From Sipunculus nudus (Eukaryota > Annelida > Sipuncula > Golfingiida > Sipunculidae), in contig CM049309.1 in the NCBI GenBank assembly GCA_026874595.1, positions 56,606,426-56,670,425 of the forward strand: a stretch of 64,000 bases of DNA, read 5' to 3'. Of the stretch, positions 1 to 13,300 are shown piece after piece (the first letter of the stretch is position 1; each line of letters opens with the position of its first letter). The notes beneath the pieces were generated by a model. The model saw nothing but the letters and a program-made list of their open reading frames with translations, was not told the origin of the DNA and did not search any database. The position numbers and the translations under genes are program-made.

Positions 1-608
1 AAGCCCTTGGATAGCTTTATAACATACACAAAAATGGTGGCGCCACCTGCAACCATTTTTGCACAGAGTCCATCTGTTCGTCTGCCTTGGGTTAAAATCA
101 CTCATATCTCTGCAGTGGTTTGATTAATTCGCCTGAAATTTGGCATGCGTATACATCCTGGATAGCTTTCTTGATTTTATGACAGGTGGCGCCACCTACA
201 TTCACGTTCATGCTGCAGACATCCATGCTAATATCTCCGGGCTAGTCTGACGTATCTTCCTGAAATTTTGCATGTTTTTAGATTTTCTATAGCTCTTTAT
301 CATACACAAAACTTGTGACGCCATCTGCAACCATTTTGCAGAGCGTCCATATGTATGTCTGCCATGGGATCAAATCACTCATATCTCGGCAGTGGTTTGA
401 CTTTTCCACCTGAAATTTTTGCCTGTGTATACATCTTGGATAGTTTCTCGTTTAAATAACAGGTTGGGCATCAACAATTATGATTACGTGGCAGACATCC
501 ATGCTAATATGTAACACATCTAACTCTGTTTCCCCTTGCCATTCAATCCATGCCTCACTTCACCCGTCCTACTCTGATTTTGGCGGTTGACGAATACCCG
601 TATTCTAG
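1..608 (+). repeat. dispersed repeat, GGCGCC family, 3' part
   Basis: It contains two copies of a roughly 277-bp module built around gtggcgccacctgcaacca (near 38 and, diverged, near 315) and tcactcatatctc. It ends in a unique tail and the terminal sequence tattctag at 601-608. A second copy with the same tail lies at about 26.9-27.87 kb. The CTAG terminus and tandem core suggest a Helitron/Helentron-derived non-autonomous element; its left end is outside the window. Confidence 0.7.
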
Positions 609-3600
609 TTTTAATATTGACACATTTTTCATGTATTTGTGATTTTTCATGAAATGGTATGAGGAGTTCCTAAAAAAAATAAATTTGCCCTTTTTTCAAG
701 ATTGGTTAGAAAATATAAATGTTTGGTGTTGTTTGGCTGTGTGTGTGTGTCCCATTTCGAGTATTGTCGGATTTATCAACTGGGCAGTGGAACCAACCAA
801 ATGATTTGCGAGCGATCTCTATACAGAGGCAAGCTATGCAAGGAGAAATACAGGTATGTTGTTATTCTTTATTAGATCAGCGGTCTTGCAATGTCAGAAC
901 GCCATCGATAGTCTGATCATTCATGCAAAAGCGTGCGTTTCAGGGCCGTCTATGTTTACAGAAATCACCTTGGGCCCACTTACCAGAGGATGACCCTGTC
1001 AAAAGTCCAATGCCCCCCTAGTGGTGGGGGTAGGATGTCTGTCTAATAAACTGTGCGGAAAATATTATGACGAATTCTGTTGCTCTTTCCTTGGAATGAA
1101 TAAAGAATTTCCACTCTTGAACTCCCAAAGTTCCATGATATTTAAAATTGGAATTTAATATTAATATGACATTAATACAATCTTTTATGTAACTTGAATA
1201 AAAACAGTCATTCACACAGAACTATGTAGGAGTTATTTTAACTTTAAGATCGCATTTCAAATATAAATCTATTATAAATGTCCGGCGGGATGAATCCCCC
1301 GACCGCTATGCCACACGTTAAACTTACGTATCAAGTATCAGTATTACTTTTAGAGTTCAAAACTGAAATAAAGGTATATTTCCTTGCTGTTACTTACCAT
1401 TTAATGGTCCACTACCTACAGGCAAATGCTGTATGTTGTGACAAATCATTCAAGTTAATATATAATATATATTTCAAGGATATAATTACTTGAAATTTAT
1501 TCAAATACTTAATTGAATAACAAATTATCATACGTTCATAAAAAACTCGCAAAGTGCAGAAACATAATCACTAATTCTTACATAAAATTGATGTAGCCTT
1601 GAATTAAAGCATGCTTTTAACTTTGAGGATATTGTAATTTAACAAAAATATTTAAAAAAACTATAACAAGGAAATCTGACGTGATATGTTTCTATATGTT
1701 ATCCAGTTTTGTGATGCTTTTTAAGAGGGCGGAAATTTCTAAGATCGCCCCGGGCTTTGAAGTGAAAATGTTTCCCCGGGCCTGACTTTATAGACAGAAG
1801 AACAAAAGCAACATGTTGTTCATACTAAGTTTGTAACACCTGAACTTGTATTGAAACACGTGCACCTGTCATAGAGTGTAAAATTTTGATTTTGATCGGG
1901 GACGTCATTTTGGTTTGACTATGTTTTTATATGGAAAAAAGTATTTTTCAAACTTTCATGGCTGATGGTACAGGAGTAAACTTCAACACACCTTTAGCAA
2001 CTCTTTTTCCTTTCAAATTCAAAAAGATATGAACTACTTTTATAAGATAAGCTTAGTGAGTATTCTGCTGTTTCAGCAATATAATGCATCAGTAAAGAAT
2101 GAAACTATGACACCAGTCATTCTAAATTAAAGTTAGTTTAAAATGAAGAAACACATTGTTTTCCTATTCCAAATTTTGTTGTTGTTATGTATTATGTATC
2201 AAATCATGTTTTAATTAGGATATTATTTTAGCTTTAAGAAGTTTAGTTTTAAGTGCTTAATATTGAAAGTAATTCTTTTATTAAAAGTTATTCAATATTT
2301 AATTGTTCAATTTTTTTTTTACGTCTTAAGTAATATTTTTTTCAGAATTTGTTTTTTTTTAATTCAGAAGCATGTTTGCTTTATATAACCAGTGTAGTTG
2401 TAAATCCACATCAGAGCGGACACCCGTCGTATAGATATCACCTCTAATGGCATTTTATAATATAATGTATAGTTTTTACAGTGTTGATCCCTGATTTCAA
2501 ATTTAAAAACGTATACAAGCCAAAAATGTTTACTCCTTTTAGTGCATAATTTTAAACCTTCATTTTAAGGCTTTGCAGGACCCCACAGATACGCAAAACT
2601 GCAGTTTATAATACCACGGAGATAGAATGATCTGTAATTATAGGCTTATTCTAATTATATCTCCATGATGATATTACAACTGTCTAGATCCCCTTGCCGG
2701 AGCTGAGGAATGTTTAAAGTTCTTCATCAGTCTTCCTCGGTTTTTCTCCTCATTTTAAAATAATTCTTGATCCACTCTAAATAAAGCTGACTTATATTCG
2801 TTCAGATGAGGTTGTTGATAGCTTACCATAATACCATGTACCTGCATGCCATGCTATATGGTAACGTATATTAATCATTGTTCGTCAAACTAATTAATTT
2901 TGCTGAAAGAGCAAAACGCATTCATTTATTTTTGAAAAAAAAAATACTGAATATAAAAAATAACCTTCTTGTTGAATAAACATAGTACATAAAAATACAC
3001 ATTACATGTTTACACAGACATTTAAACAGCAATTTTTCAGTAGGTCATATATTATCAATATGACAAAACATTTATTAATTCAAGATAAAAATTACAGACT
3101 TTTACATCCGAACCAGTATTATAACCAATGTTACATATGGAAATGTGTTTTGAGATTCCTTAGGCCTCGCTTATTGGTGGCTAATATCCTCAGGCTGAAT
3201 AAAGGGAAAATAAATAAATACATTTCATGACCAAAATACACTTCAATTTTACCAAAATCAATTTTTAAAATATCATAGAAATAACTTGTCAGGCACCAAG
3301 GACATGTGTAAAGTTTAAAAATTTTTCGCAAACCATTTCGGTAAATCCCACCAAAGGAGCAATATTAATGGACCATATTTATTGAGCTACATTTCTATGA
3401 GACACCGGAATATTTCAATATGAGTCTCACTGCGCATGTCGGAACAAATATTTTGCTGCCTAGGACGCCTTGACAGTCTGCCAAATTCGGGAACGAACTG
3501 AATTCACCAGCCAGATAGCTCCTGATCATGGTGTATTGGTGTACGGATGATTTATTTGGATTTGCCGGATACTGATGCGGCAAAGTAAACCCGACAGGTA

Positions 3601-5639
3601 CGCGGAGATGCTTGTATTTTGATAACATGCCGTTGCCAACCAGATAAACGTTCATACACCTGTACACACCTGCACTTATCGATAAGGTAATACCGATGAT
3701 ATTTTTATACAAATTAATGTCTCGTTGTAAATATACAAAACATGTATAGCATGATACCTACATATAAACTGTCCTATACAGCTTTACCAAAAAAACCCTA
3801 AACTACACTACTACCTTATCGGATATGACTGGCACTGTGATTGCTGCAGTCTTGCAGCGCTGACATATATAGTAAACAATACAAGCGCTGCAGCCTCTGG
3901 CGGGGAGAGTCTATACTATCTAAGTTTGTACGGATCTGTACAGACCCACAGACACGTGTATGCCTTGTGAAGCGTGAGGACACCAAACAAACCCCACATA
4001 TTATAATTGTTACAAATGCTTAGACTCCGTTGGGACCAAAACTTTTGCTGGATGATCAGCATTAATAAAGTATGGGCACTTACTCTGGATCAAGTCAGAT
4101 ATTACATCGTCTCCGTCTGGCCGATGGCGCTTTCCGGTTGGAACAACCAATAGGAATTTAGCATCATTGACAACAAGCGATGTATGATGGGAAGGATGCT
4201 TATGAAAATATGGTCTATCCTAGTGCGCGGCACTGGCATTCCTGGGAAAAGCCCCCCTGAATTCATCTTTTGCATAGATTGCCCACCTAATTTGCATAGG
4301 ATTCCTTTTCGGGTGGTGTCCAGTTTGCATGCAACATCTGAACCCCGGCAGTTCAAAGGATAAAAAAACATTTACAGGCGCACATAAAGGTGATATATCG
4401 ATTTAATTTGATACATAAAAAGTTCATTTCTATATATAAATACAAGATTGTTTCTCTATCGCACAACAAGCAGTGGTAATTCATGTTACAGGTCCTTCCG
4501 TGAACGGCAGGGTGAACTCTCACCGCCAGACGGTCGGACTCCGTATCACAGATAAATGGAGTCCGTACGTGGCGGACTAGCACTGTGACTGCATGGTGAC
4601 TGTGGGGCTGTGGTTCAACTCTTATAATTTATACTATAGTTTTAATTAACTTTACTGTTGTAGTGTTCAGGTTAATTTCACTTTTCGAAAACTTCGAATA
4701 CAAATTTTGGTACCTTTTATTTTCATTTAAGTCGTAATTGACTCAGTTTTTCATGTATCAAATCCTGTCTGAAGCTAATTTAAGAAAAGAAACCAAATTT
4801 TCACTGACGTATATTGACAAAAAAGTATACTACTACTACTATATGACTAGTGAGTAGTGTTTATCTGCATGTCAGTCATTCATTCATAAATATGTCACAC
4901 AAACTATTCAAATCGTTCATAATATTTTTGAGAGAAATACAAATTTTATGGGATTTAATTTGTTACAATACAAAAGGAAAATTTGCTAGGTGAACAGAAA
5001 AAAGTCCTACTAGATTGGTTGAGAATGTGCCATGATGATGGGCCAATGAACATTCATGTATTCGGCCCCAGCCCTTTTTAGTTTTATACACCCATTGTGT
5101 CAGTAATTTTAAGCAATTAAAGTTTGTGAAAATCACCAGGCATCTTCAACTCTCAAATGATTTAGTGAACATTACTGAAGTGGCATCTACCACATGTAAT
5201 GATTTACAAGAGGCTGTCGGGTGGATTGAGCTTCTTATCAGCACGGTAGTCCTGTCAACAGCCATGGCAGATGCAGTGTGGTGACTTGGTATAATGATAA
5301 TGTATTCCAGTAATTGTCCCTGTATTCATGCAGGTACCACCTATTCTGACATAAAATGCCAGTGAATACAAGAAGTTGTCTAAGTTAGGAATCGATCCTA
5401 AAAATTGTATACTCCAACTTATCAGGTTAAGCTCTCGGGTGGAACATACATGACAGAAAAATAAAGATCTTTGCTTAGCATCTGTATTTGCAAACTTTCA
5501 TTAAAAACCAACTGCAGTTTCTGCACGTTATATACTCATGGAAAATGTGTTGTTTGAGTTAAGCTGCATTGTGTGTCCATTTTTTGTTTGCACTTAATTG
5601 AATTTCCAAATTTATGTTTTATTATTGGACAAGAATTAA
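609..5639. other. no gene seen; AT-rich noncoding sequence
   Basis: No ORF with a recognisable product and no chain of compatible exons. The stretch 3.4-4.6 kb is richer in GC than its surroundings and contains a hairpin at 4521-4575. An upstream noncoding exon or the promoter of the CSPP1-like gene could lie here, but nothing in the sequence fixes it. Confidence 0.5.
4523..4575. other. imperfect inverted repeat / hairpin
   Basis: CCGCCA and GGACTCC on the left arm pair with GGAGTCC and TGGCGG on the right arm, with a short mismatched internal loop and a 15-base apical loop. Role unknown. Confidence 0.5.
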
Positions 5640-5830
5640 GCGGTGTAACATGCATAATTACTCTGCGCAGTGCCAATTCCTAATCTGTATGATCTTTTCT
5701 GTTTGGTGATAATACGGGATATTGCTAATACCGATACTCTCGTGTGTGGAGGCAGTAAATGACTGTGTGCTTGAAAAACTGCAGGCAAACAACTAGTGCC
5801 ATCTAGGGTCCAGCCTGACCAGCCCATTCA
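5640..5830 (+). repeat. left arm of a diverged inverted repeat
   Basis: The segment around 5709-5745 (tacgggatattgctaatacc, then ctcgtgtgtggagg) is the diverged reverse complement of 7650-7700 (ctccatctacacgaga, then gcgatatcccgtatt). The two arms bracket the hAT element. They could be two copies of one short repeat in opposite orientation. Confidence 0.5.
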
Positions 5831-6047
5831 TTCAACACAGCAGTGCGGGCACTGGCGAAGTATTTTTAATTGCTGATCATCCTGATCTTATTATTTATCA
5901 TATTTGTTATTCTGTGTTAAAACAAATTACAGAAACATATAAAAGACATAAGAAATTGCTGAATTTGGCATGCTTTGCATCAGAATTTGATCTTAAATCA
6001 ACTGCCTTGTAGGATGACATAAGGGAACGTACACAGGGTGTTTCAGT

Positions 6048-7414
6048 CAGGGTTGGGTTTTAGGCAGCCCAAAACCTGTTTTCGGCAGGGCAGTGCCTAA
6101 AACCTGCCTTTAACTGCCTAAAATAGGTTATAACCTGCCGAAAACTGCCTTTAACTGCCTAAAACCTTGCATACCCTCACCTATGACTTGCAGTTAACTA
6201 TGTTTTATTGGTACACAGCTAGATGCGTTAAAGAAATATGCTTAACAAATTTAAAGTGAGGAACACTTAATTCAAACTAAACAAATTAAACCATGATACA
6301 AAAAGAAAGCAACAAATGAATACAACACTACTTCAGGTGTTCCATATGAACACATTTCTCTGACAGTTTTAGCTTGTATTCCTAAATCATGTTTTGAGGT
6401 CTCCCACCTCCATTACTGCCAATTTATAAAAGAATGCTCATACAGTAAGCTTATAACCAGATACTTTGATACAGCATTTTGATCACAACCAAGGGATTTA
6501 ATTTTGTTATTACTGCGAAACAAGTTTTCCTGAATTTTTAAAGTTGTTCCATTTACACTGATAAATAGTCCATTATACTCATAAACAGCAAAGAGCAAAA
6601 AGATTGATCTTTTATATTATAACAGATCTTTTATGCTAGTCATAAACTAAAAATATGATAATATCTTACATTATCTGATAATGAACAAGAATATCCACTG
6701 GTTGTTTATTCCATTAGCTAGGTCATCCTTTGTCAAATTTTAAGATTTTGTTCACATACGTATTGTCTAGATATAATGATGGATATGCTCTTTTAACTGT
6801 ATGATGAGATTGTGAAAATGGAATCCTCATAAAACACTATAATAAGTATAAAACTGAAAAATGTGAAAATACATTGCAGTGAATATGTTGCAAACCACAT
6901 AATATGCACAATCACTTTTGGGCTGTGTTCAACCTAAACGGCTGAGAAATCTACATGTCATGGTCAGGGGCCCTGACTGCATCACTCTGTAAAAAGTTTG
7001 ACTCAGGAACAGTTTTCAGGGCAAGGGCCTTGATTGCATCATCCTGGTCAGGTATGAAAGTTGACATGAACATCTACTAAGACACAGCAGTGGGTCTTAT
7101 GACCATTGGGTCTAATGACATAGTTTCATGCTCAAGAAACCTATACAGGCTCTTTGAAGACTAGATGATGCCAGCCAACAGAAATCATGCATTACTTATA
7201 CCTGAAAACTTCCAGAAGCCCAGCAAAGCCTTGTGACTGTGTTACCCAAGCCAGTTTTGTAGTTTTATAGATCTTTAAGTCAAAATTTAAACAAATATAG
7301 GTTTTAGGCACTTTTGATGCCTAAAACATGCCTAAAACCTGTTTTAGGCGGGGCAGTTTTAACCAGGTTATAACCAATGGTTAAAACCTTCCTGCCTAAA
7401 ACTTGCCAACCCTG
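6048..7414. mobile_element. non-autonomous hAT-type DNA transposon, 1367 bp
   Basis: The termini are CAGGGTTGG...CCAACCCTG, extending inward as imperfect inverted repeats rich in ttttaggcag / ctgcctaaaa. The flanks gtttcagt (6040-6047 and 7415-7422) are an exact 8-bp target duplication. CAGGG termini with 8-bp duplications are typical of hAT elements. Subterminal regions carry many cctaaaacctgcc-type repeats. No transposase ORF is present, so mobility would need an enzyme supplied elsewhere. Confidence 0.85.
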
Positions 7415-7599
7415 GTTTCAGTCATTGATAAACTTCAAATTTTGCAAGTTTCCTTGAATTTGTCGTACATTCTGGTTCAAAACAATTGTATCCAATTGTA
7501 TATATTCGATGAATATATAAATTAATTAGAGTCCATAGTGTATATAAGCTAACAAAGTAGGGATTGTCAGTTTCATCCGTGCTAATGAGTGTCCGGCTG

Positions 7600-7740
7600 A
7601 ATCACACTTGCCTGCACAAACGGGCTTCCTGCTGTGCCAGCCTGTCTTTTTTCATCTCCATCTACACGAGAAGCTGCATTAGCGATATCCCGTATTGTGA
7701 TAGGTGGCAATTAACTATGATCCCAGACCGGGTTGCATGG
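7600..7740 (-). repeat. right arm of the diverged inverted repeat
   Basis: Inverted partner of 5640-5830; the best match is 7650-7700. It is followed by a poly-C tract at about 7758-7785. Confidence 0.5.
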
Positions 7741-8165
7741 AGCAGGCCCTTTCCTGTGACCCCCCCTACCCCCCCCCCCCCCCCTCCTGGAAGGACGGCC
7801 GATTATTATAATACAGGTGCCCTGTCTAGAGCATGAAGCTTGTAGTTTGTTGTACATAACATGTCTCATCCTTAGTTCCATGTCTAAATAGGACAGACAG
7901 GAGGTTAAGAAAATTATGTACATCATATCCTGCAGTATACCTAAGTTAAAGTAGATTGTTTATCTTTTTTTTTTATGGAATACATAGTATAACTTCACAA
8001 GATAAGACCATTCATAATGCTTAAAACTTTAGTTCAGTTGCCCTTGAAAGAAAATTTCTTTTTTCAATCAGTTAAATGATATATATTAAGAATGCTTCTG
8101 TGCCTTCTAGGTATGCCCAAAGCAGATGTGTTACTTTGCTTTTGAGTGCACAGTATTTATAAATA

Positions 8166-9343
8166 TGTCACAGATGAGACTGAAATTCAGGCAGATTTAA
8201 ATTTGTATAGTCAAGATTGTGATTTCACCAAATTGAGTTAAAAATCTGCCTGGTTTCATCCAGGCAATTTTAAAATATGCCTAATAAAATCCAGGTGAGT
8301 TTAAAATTGGCCCAGGGGAGATTGAAATAGTGGTATGACGGTATTTTCTAATATATTGGGCATTGTAGATTACATATGAATGATTTTTTTTCAGTAATAT
8401 TTTAATAAGTAACTTACAAAGCTTCTGTAGGTGTTTTATATGGCATATTTGTATGGAATATTTCTGATGTGTTGCCAGTTTTGGATATACTACTAATTAT
8501 GTGATGTATAGGGTAACTTATCTGGCAATTTTTTAAATAATATTTTTAGGCTTTGGCATTATTTGAAGGTTTGGTAATCTTTACATAATGTTGATTATTT
8601 TACTAAAAGATGCATGATTATTAATAGTAGATATATTGTTAATATTATTTGAAATTGAATAAACTGATATATAAGTAACTTTAGTATTTTACGAAGACAT
8701 CCATAAATAGAATATGCCCCAACCATGTCTGATTTTTTTTCGTTAAATTTTAAACTAAATTTATAAGGAAAACAGGGCAGTAATGTTTTACCAGTGTATT
8801 CATAAATACTGATCCATACATTTTAAACAATAATATTTATAAACAATTAATCACTGATTTACAATATATCAGGTTTCCTCTGCTTTTAACAGTTACATAT
8901 TACAGATGACCTGTCTTTAGTAATATCCCAGAAATGTGGATAAATATATAAATGACATAATTGTTGCTCTTAAATTGCTATATATTAAATTAAACTATAA
9001 TTAATGATTTTTCATAAATTTTTATTGATTTTATGGCAAAAGACTCCACTTTTGGTAGAAAACTGAAAAAAAATAAACATGTCCGAGTTATTTCAGTTTT
9101 TGGTAAGTACAGATAACAGTAGATAATGTGCTACCAGGCAGGTTTTTTAAACTCATCTAGGCAAGATTAAAATCCTGGCCTGCTCCATGATGGATTTTAA
9201 TCTCACCTAGGCAAGAATGCCATTGCAATCTCATCTAGGTGAGTTTAAAATCTGCCTAGGCAAGATCAGTCTCACCCAGAGAAAATCCCAACCTTGTCCA
9301 GGCAAATTTTAAATCCGCCTGGGTTTCAATCTTGCCTGTGACA
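8166..9343. mobile_element. TIR element (MITE-like), about 1.18 kb
   Basis: The left end tgtcacagatgagactgaaa and the right end (reverse complement tgtcacaggcaagattgaaa) form about 40-bp imperfect inverted repeats. These continue into caggc(a/g)gatttaaa. Both ends hold further aggcaagatt-like subterminal repeats. I could not find a clear target duplication and there is no transposase ORF, so the superfamily is unassigned. Confidence 0.7.
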
Positions 9344-10134
9344 TCTACATTTAAGTTAAAACTTTTAAATCAGATTCAGCAGGACCTTAAGACAGGGGTT
9401 TTTATGGTCAAAACATACTTTTTACATTACACTGTATTAACAGAAAAAACTGTAAGATACCATAAATAATTGCAGTTTATGATTATATGTTTTGTTAAAA
9501 ACCACAATTATTAAGTAATATATAGCATGTTCTGTCATATATTTACATATTAACATCTATTCATACATCTGTGCAAAATGAACATTATCAATCCAGTAAT
9601 TTGATGCATTTGAATCTAGATATATATAAAGTGATATCAGTTGGCCATAAATGAGAGTTCCAACCGAGGCCCATGATGATTTGCTTGAAAGCTATATGCC
9701 TTCAGTTGGTTTCTACCATTGTGGGGTAGTAGTGTGATTTGTTGTTCGGTTCACTACTGGTAAAGTATGTTTACACAAGTAGCAACTTGGGGGCTACCAT
9801 TTGACAACCAGCCAGTCATGACAGTCTGAGAGTAGAAACCTCTACTGAATCAAAGTAATTCAGGAATCCTCCTCCACTGGACTCTTACTAATTGGGCACA
9901 TTGTCAAGCTTATTGTGCACTGACATCATCCACGTCACAGTAAGTTACCCCACTGATAATTACTAGATATAGTTATTAAGTTGCACCCATTTATGCCCGA
10001 AATCCAGTATACATAAGTTTTATACATAAGGGTGTCACAGTTTTTTACATAAGGGTATCACAGTTTGTCTGGTTGGTGTGTTTTTCTCCATCACAAGATC
10101 ATATTAAGATATTCAGAAAATTTATGATAACTCC
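9344..10134. other. no gene seen upstream of first coding exon
   Basis: AT-rich sequence without a recognisable exon. Around 10010-10060 the phrase acataagggt-tcacagttt occurs twice in tandem. Confidence 0.4.
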
Positions 10135-10199
10135 ACTGTTATAATATAATAGTAACTATGGTAAGTCACTGTTATAATATAATAGTAACTATGGTAAGC
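10135..10199. repeat. 33-bp tandem duplication
   Basis: Two near-perfect copies of a 33-bp unit beginning actgttataatataatagta. They end about 50 bp before the acceptor of the first coding exon. Confidence 0.85.
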
Positions 10200-10250
10200 A
10201 AATGTGTAGTTTGTAAAACTTTTTATTTAACCTTTACATTACCCTTTCAG

Positions 10251-10344
10251 TATACAGTGACATAAGATGGCTGAGGATTTGGACCAGTTCATTCAAGCCC
10301 ATAAAAGGAAACTTGCTCAAGAAAAATCACAGATTAATACTCAG
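10251..10344 (+). CDS. CSPP1: CSPP1 exon 1 (first coding exon, start codon at 10267)
   Basis: The acceptor is the pyrimidine-rich accctttcag ending at 10250. Sixteen bases of 5' UTR precede ATG at 10267. Coding is 26 codons, MAEDLDQFIQAHKRKLAQEK then SQINTQ, closing in phase 0 at the donor gtacag. This start was chosen because the acidic-then-basic N-terminus resembles the vertebrate CSPP1 start and there is no open frame upstream of it. The acceptor in front of the 5' UTR means transcription begins in an exon further upstream that I could not identify. Confidence 0.85.
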
Positions 10345-13300
10345 GTACAGTATAAAATTTTGAAAAATTTATTTTTTAGTCGTTCATAACTCACAAAGCT
10401 GAGGACATACATGACTTATTGGGTTGCATTTATCTCCACATAGACGCTTTTATTTTCTGTGCAGTAGATTTGATTGAAAGAACATTGTTGTGATTTGTTT
10501 AAACAGGGGGGTTACCAGGAGAGGAAGCAGTGGAGCAAGCCAGACCCAGTCCAGGTACATGTACATACTGCTGTATTATACATAAAAACTTAACATCAAC
10601 ATAACTTGTATAGATGACTGTTAACATTTTACTGTCTGTCGGGTCCATTATAACATGACATAACATTGTTACCTTGTTTGTGGTACAAACATTTTCCAGG
10701 CCATTGGATATGTTTTTCAAGATTGTATTCCACTTACGCTGATTAATATACAATATCAGTGCCCATTTTAATCAGGAGTAGAAAAATTGGTATTGGTTAA
10801 AGTTATCCCAGTAAAAATAATGAACAGTTTACATATAACAGACTTAATTCTGTAATAACTTATAACATAAACCATAAGTTTATGGTTTCAATGATTAAGG
10901 TTACAACAGAGGTGTGTCACTAAGATTATTTAACTTGGATTGAACTGCATGGATACCCTTCAAATTGAACTTGTATCATCATGGCGCCTTAATTTATTTG
11001 AACATAATTCCCAAACCTACAAGTGATTCCAAAGCCAGTTTGGATTAATTATATGTACTTGGACCCATCTGCAGGACAACTTGATATGTAGATTTAAAAA
11101 CACATCATGCTAAGGGTGTATTAAAATAATTTAAATTTTCTAATTAAGATTTTTCATCATTAATCTGTATATTAAGATCTATTAGATAACTGTGAAATTT
11201 TTTGAAAGTCTTCTTTGTGTAAATTTGATAAATTCCTGTCTTCCCATCATCTTATTATAACAATCTTATTATTTGTATATCATGCTGTTAATGCCATTTT
11301 GCCCAGACTTGGGAGGTGGGGGATGCTATCACCATTACAGTATAAAAGTTCTATGGCATATCCGTTCTTTGAATATGAGCAATATTAAGGTACATGTATT
11401 ATACTCATTGTATGTGTTTATAGAACATGGCCCATGACAGAAGACCACCAACTCCAGAGGAGAAAGGGTTACCTTTAGGGTCATACGAGGAGAGAACACG
11501 ACATCTCCAGCAGCAGCGGAAAAAGGAATACAACCAGTTCTTGCAGCAGGTAGGTTGCATCTTTAAGAAATCAAATACTTAGGTCCCATAAATTCATAAA
11601 ATATTACATTTTACAAAAGTAGCAGATACACAGGCAGAGAAATTTGTTTGTCAGGATATGTTATTATTAACAGGCAGCACAGTGCTGTATATTGGTCTGG
11701 TCTTGCTTTATATGCTGTTTCGCATTGACTTGCTCAAGCAGTCCAGATTAGGCATAATTTGGTACATGCTTAAAATATCAGTAGAATTTAGTTATTATGT
11801 ACATACTAGAAGATTGTGCCATAGATAAGGGCTGTTTAGTGGACCCTTTCAATGATTCTGAATGCAATCTTGCACAAGATGATAGTAGTAAATATATGTA
11901 ATTTCAATTTAGAACATAAATATCTGCTTAGCAGTGGAAGTTATATGAATATGCCCATTGATGTGTGTGTGTGTGCATTCAACTGTATTGATATAACAAA
12001 CACAAACAGCTAAGAGATGCATCACACTCGGCGCAGGCCACAGTGGAGATGGATTTCTGTGGATGAATTCCATAACTGCTAATGTTAGAATGAATTTTCA
12101 AGTCTTGTTTTCACACACTTTTAGCCTCAGCTTTAGGTAACATGAAGATTCAGAATGGCCATTAATATTATGCACCACAATTCTCTTGTTCAACATGCTC
12201 TGTTGTATCTCTCTCACTAAAACTTTTACCATACAGTTATATGAAATAATTATCATTAGCCATTTACCTGTTAAGGGATTTTCTGAAAACTAAATTTTTC
12301 AAGACACCTCATCTTACCATGAATCTTTAAGGACTTTTTTTTCATGAATTTGCAATTCTCATCCATTCTGAATCATCAGTTTGACAGTTGAAATGTAAAG
12401 TCTGCTCAACTATAAGGTGTCTCTCATTTCTGACAGTATTTTTATCAAAGGATAAATAATTGTACTAATCATTAATGTAACTTATCAAACTCACTAGATA
12501 AACCAAAAGTAAGCCAAACCAGGAGATACTTGTGGCAGAGCAGATTTTTGTTCATAAAGGTCACTTTTCAGTATGATTGCATGTAAACAAGAATGTATGC
12601 ACCTTTCACAGTGGTTGTTTGTTACACTGGAGTATTAATACAAGCACCTGTCAAGTGTGGACTTATTGAGCATTCTTTATCTTTTACTCACTGTTTTCTA
12701 TAGTCACAAAACAAGCCCAGTAACAATCGTGGCCCTGACACCCCTGAAGAGAGTGTTTTACCTCTGGGGCAGTATGAGGAAACCAGAAAGAAACTGATGG
12801 AACAGCGCAAAAAGGAATACAATGATATACTGATGAAGGTATACCTGCAGTGTTATTGAAGCCTTCTGATGTTCAGTATATAAATATCTACAATTATATT
12901 AACTATGTATATCTATATTTTAGAATAGCGGGAAAGTCTTGTGGAGTATTCTTTTTTAAAAGAAGTAATATTCTGATAAATTTTAATCCTTTTGATTAAT
13001 TAGATCCTGTGATGGATTCTGTATTGATCAAATAAGAGGATTAGTATAGGGGAGCTTCTCCACTTCATTCTCATGATGGAGCAGTGTACCTGGGGCATTA
13101 TGGTACTGTTTCCAATAATAGATTTACATCTGATATCAGATGTTTATTCAGTGTGGTACAGCCAAATAGCTTATATGAAATCTGAAATAAGTAATGGTAG
13201 ATGAAACTGATACAGTGAAATGATCTGAAGTCAGTACAGACTTCACTCAAAGTGATGTCTTGTGAAATTGGAAATAAAGGAATGGGGACAAGGAGTATTG

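Noticed and set aside
3395-3712. Minus-strand 105-codon ORF as a separate gene
   Set aside because: No recognisable domain, no supporting exons or promoter, and the length is reachable by chance in this slightly GC-richer stretch.
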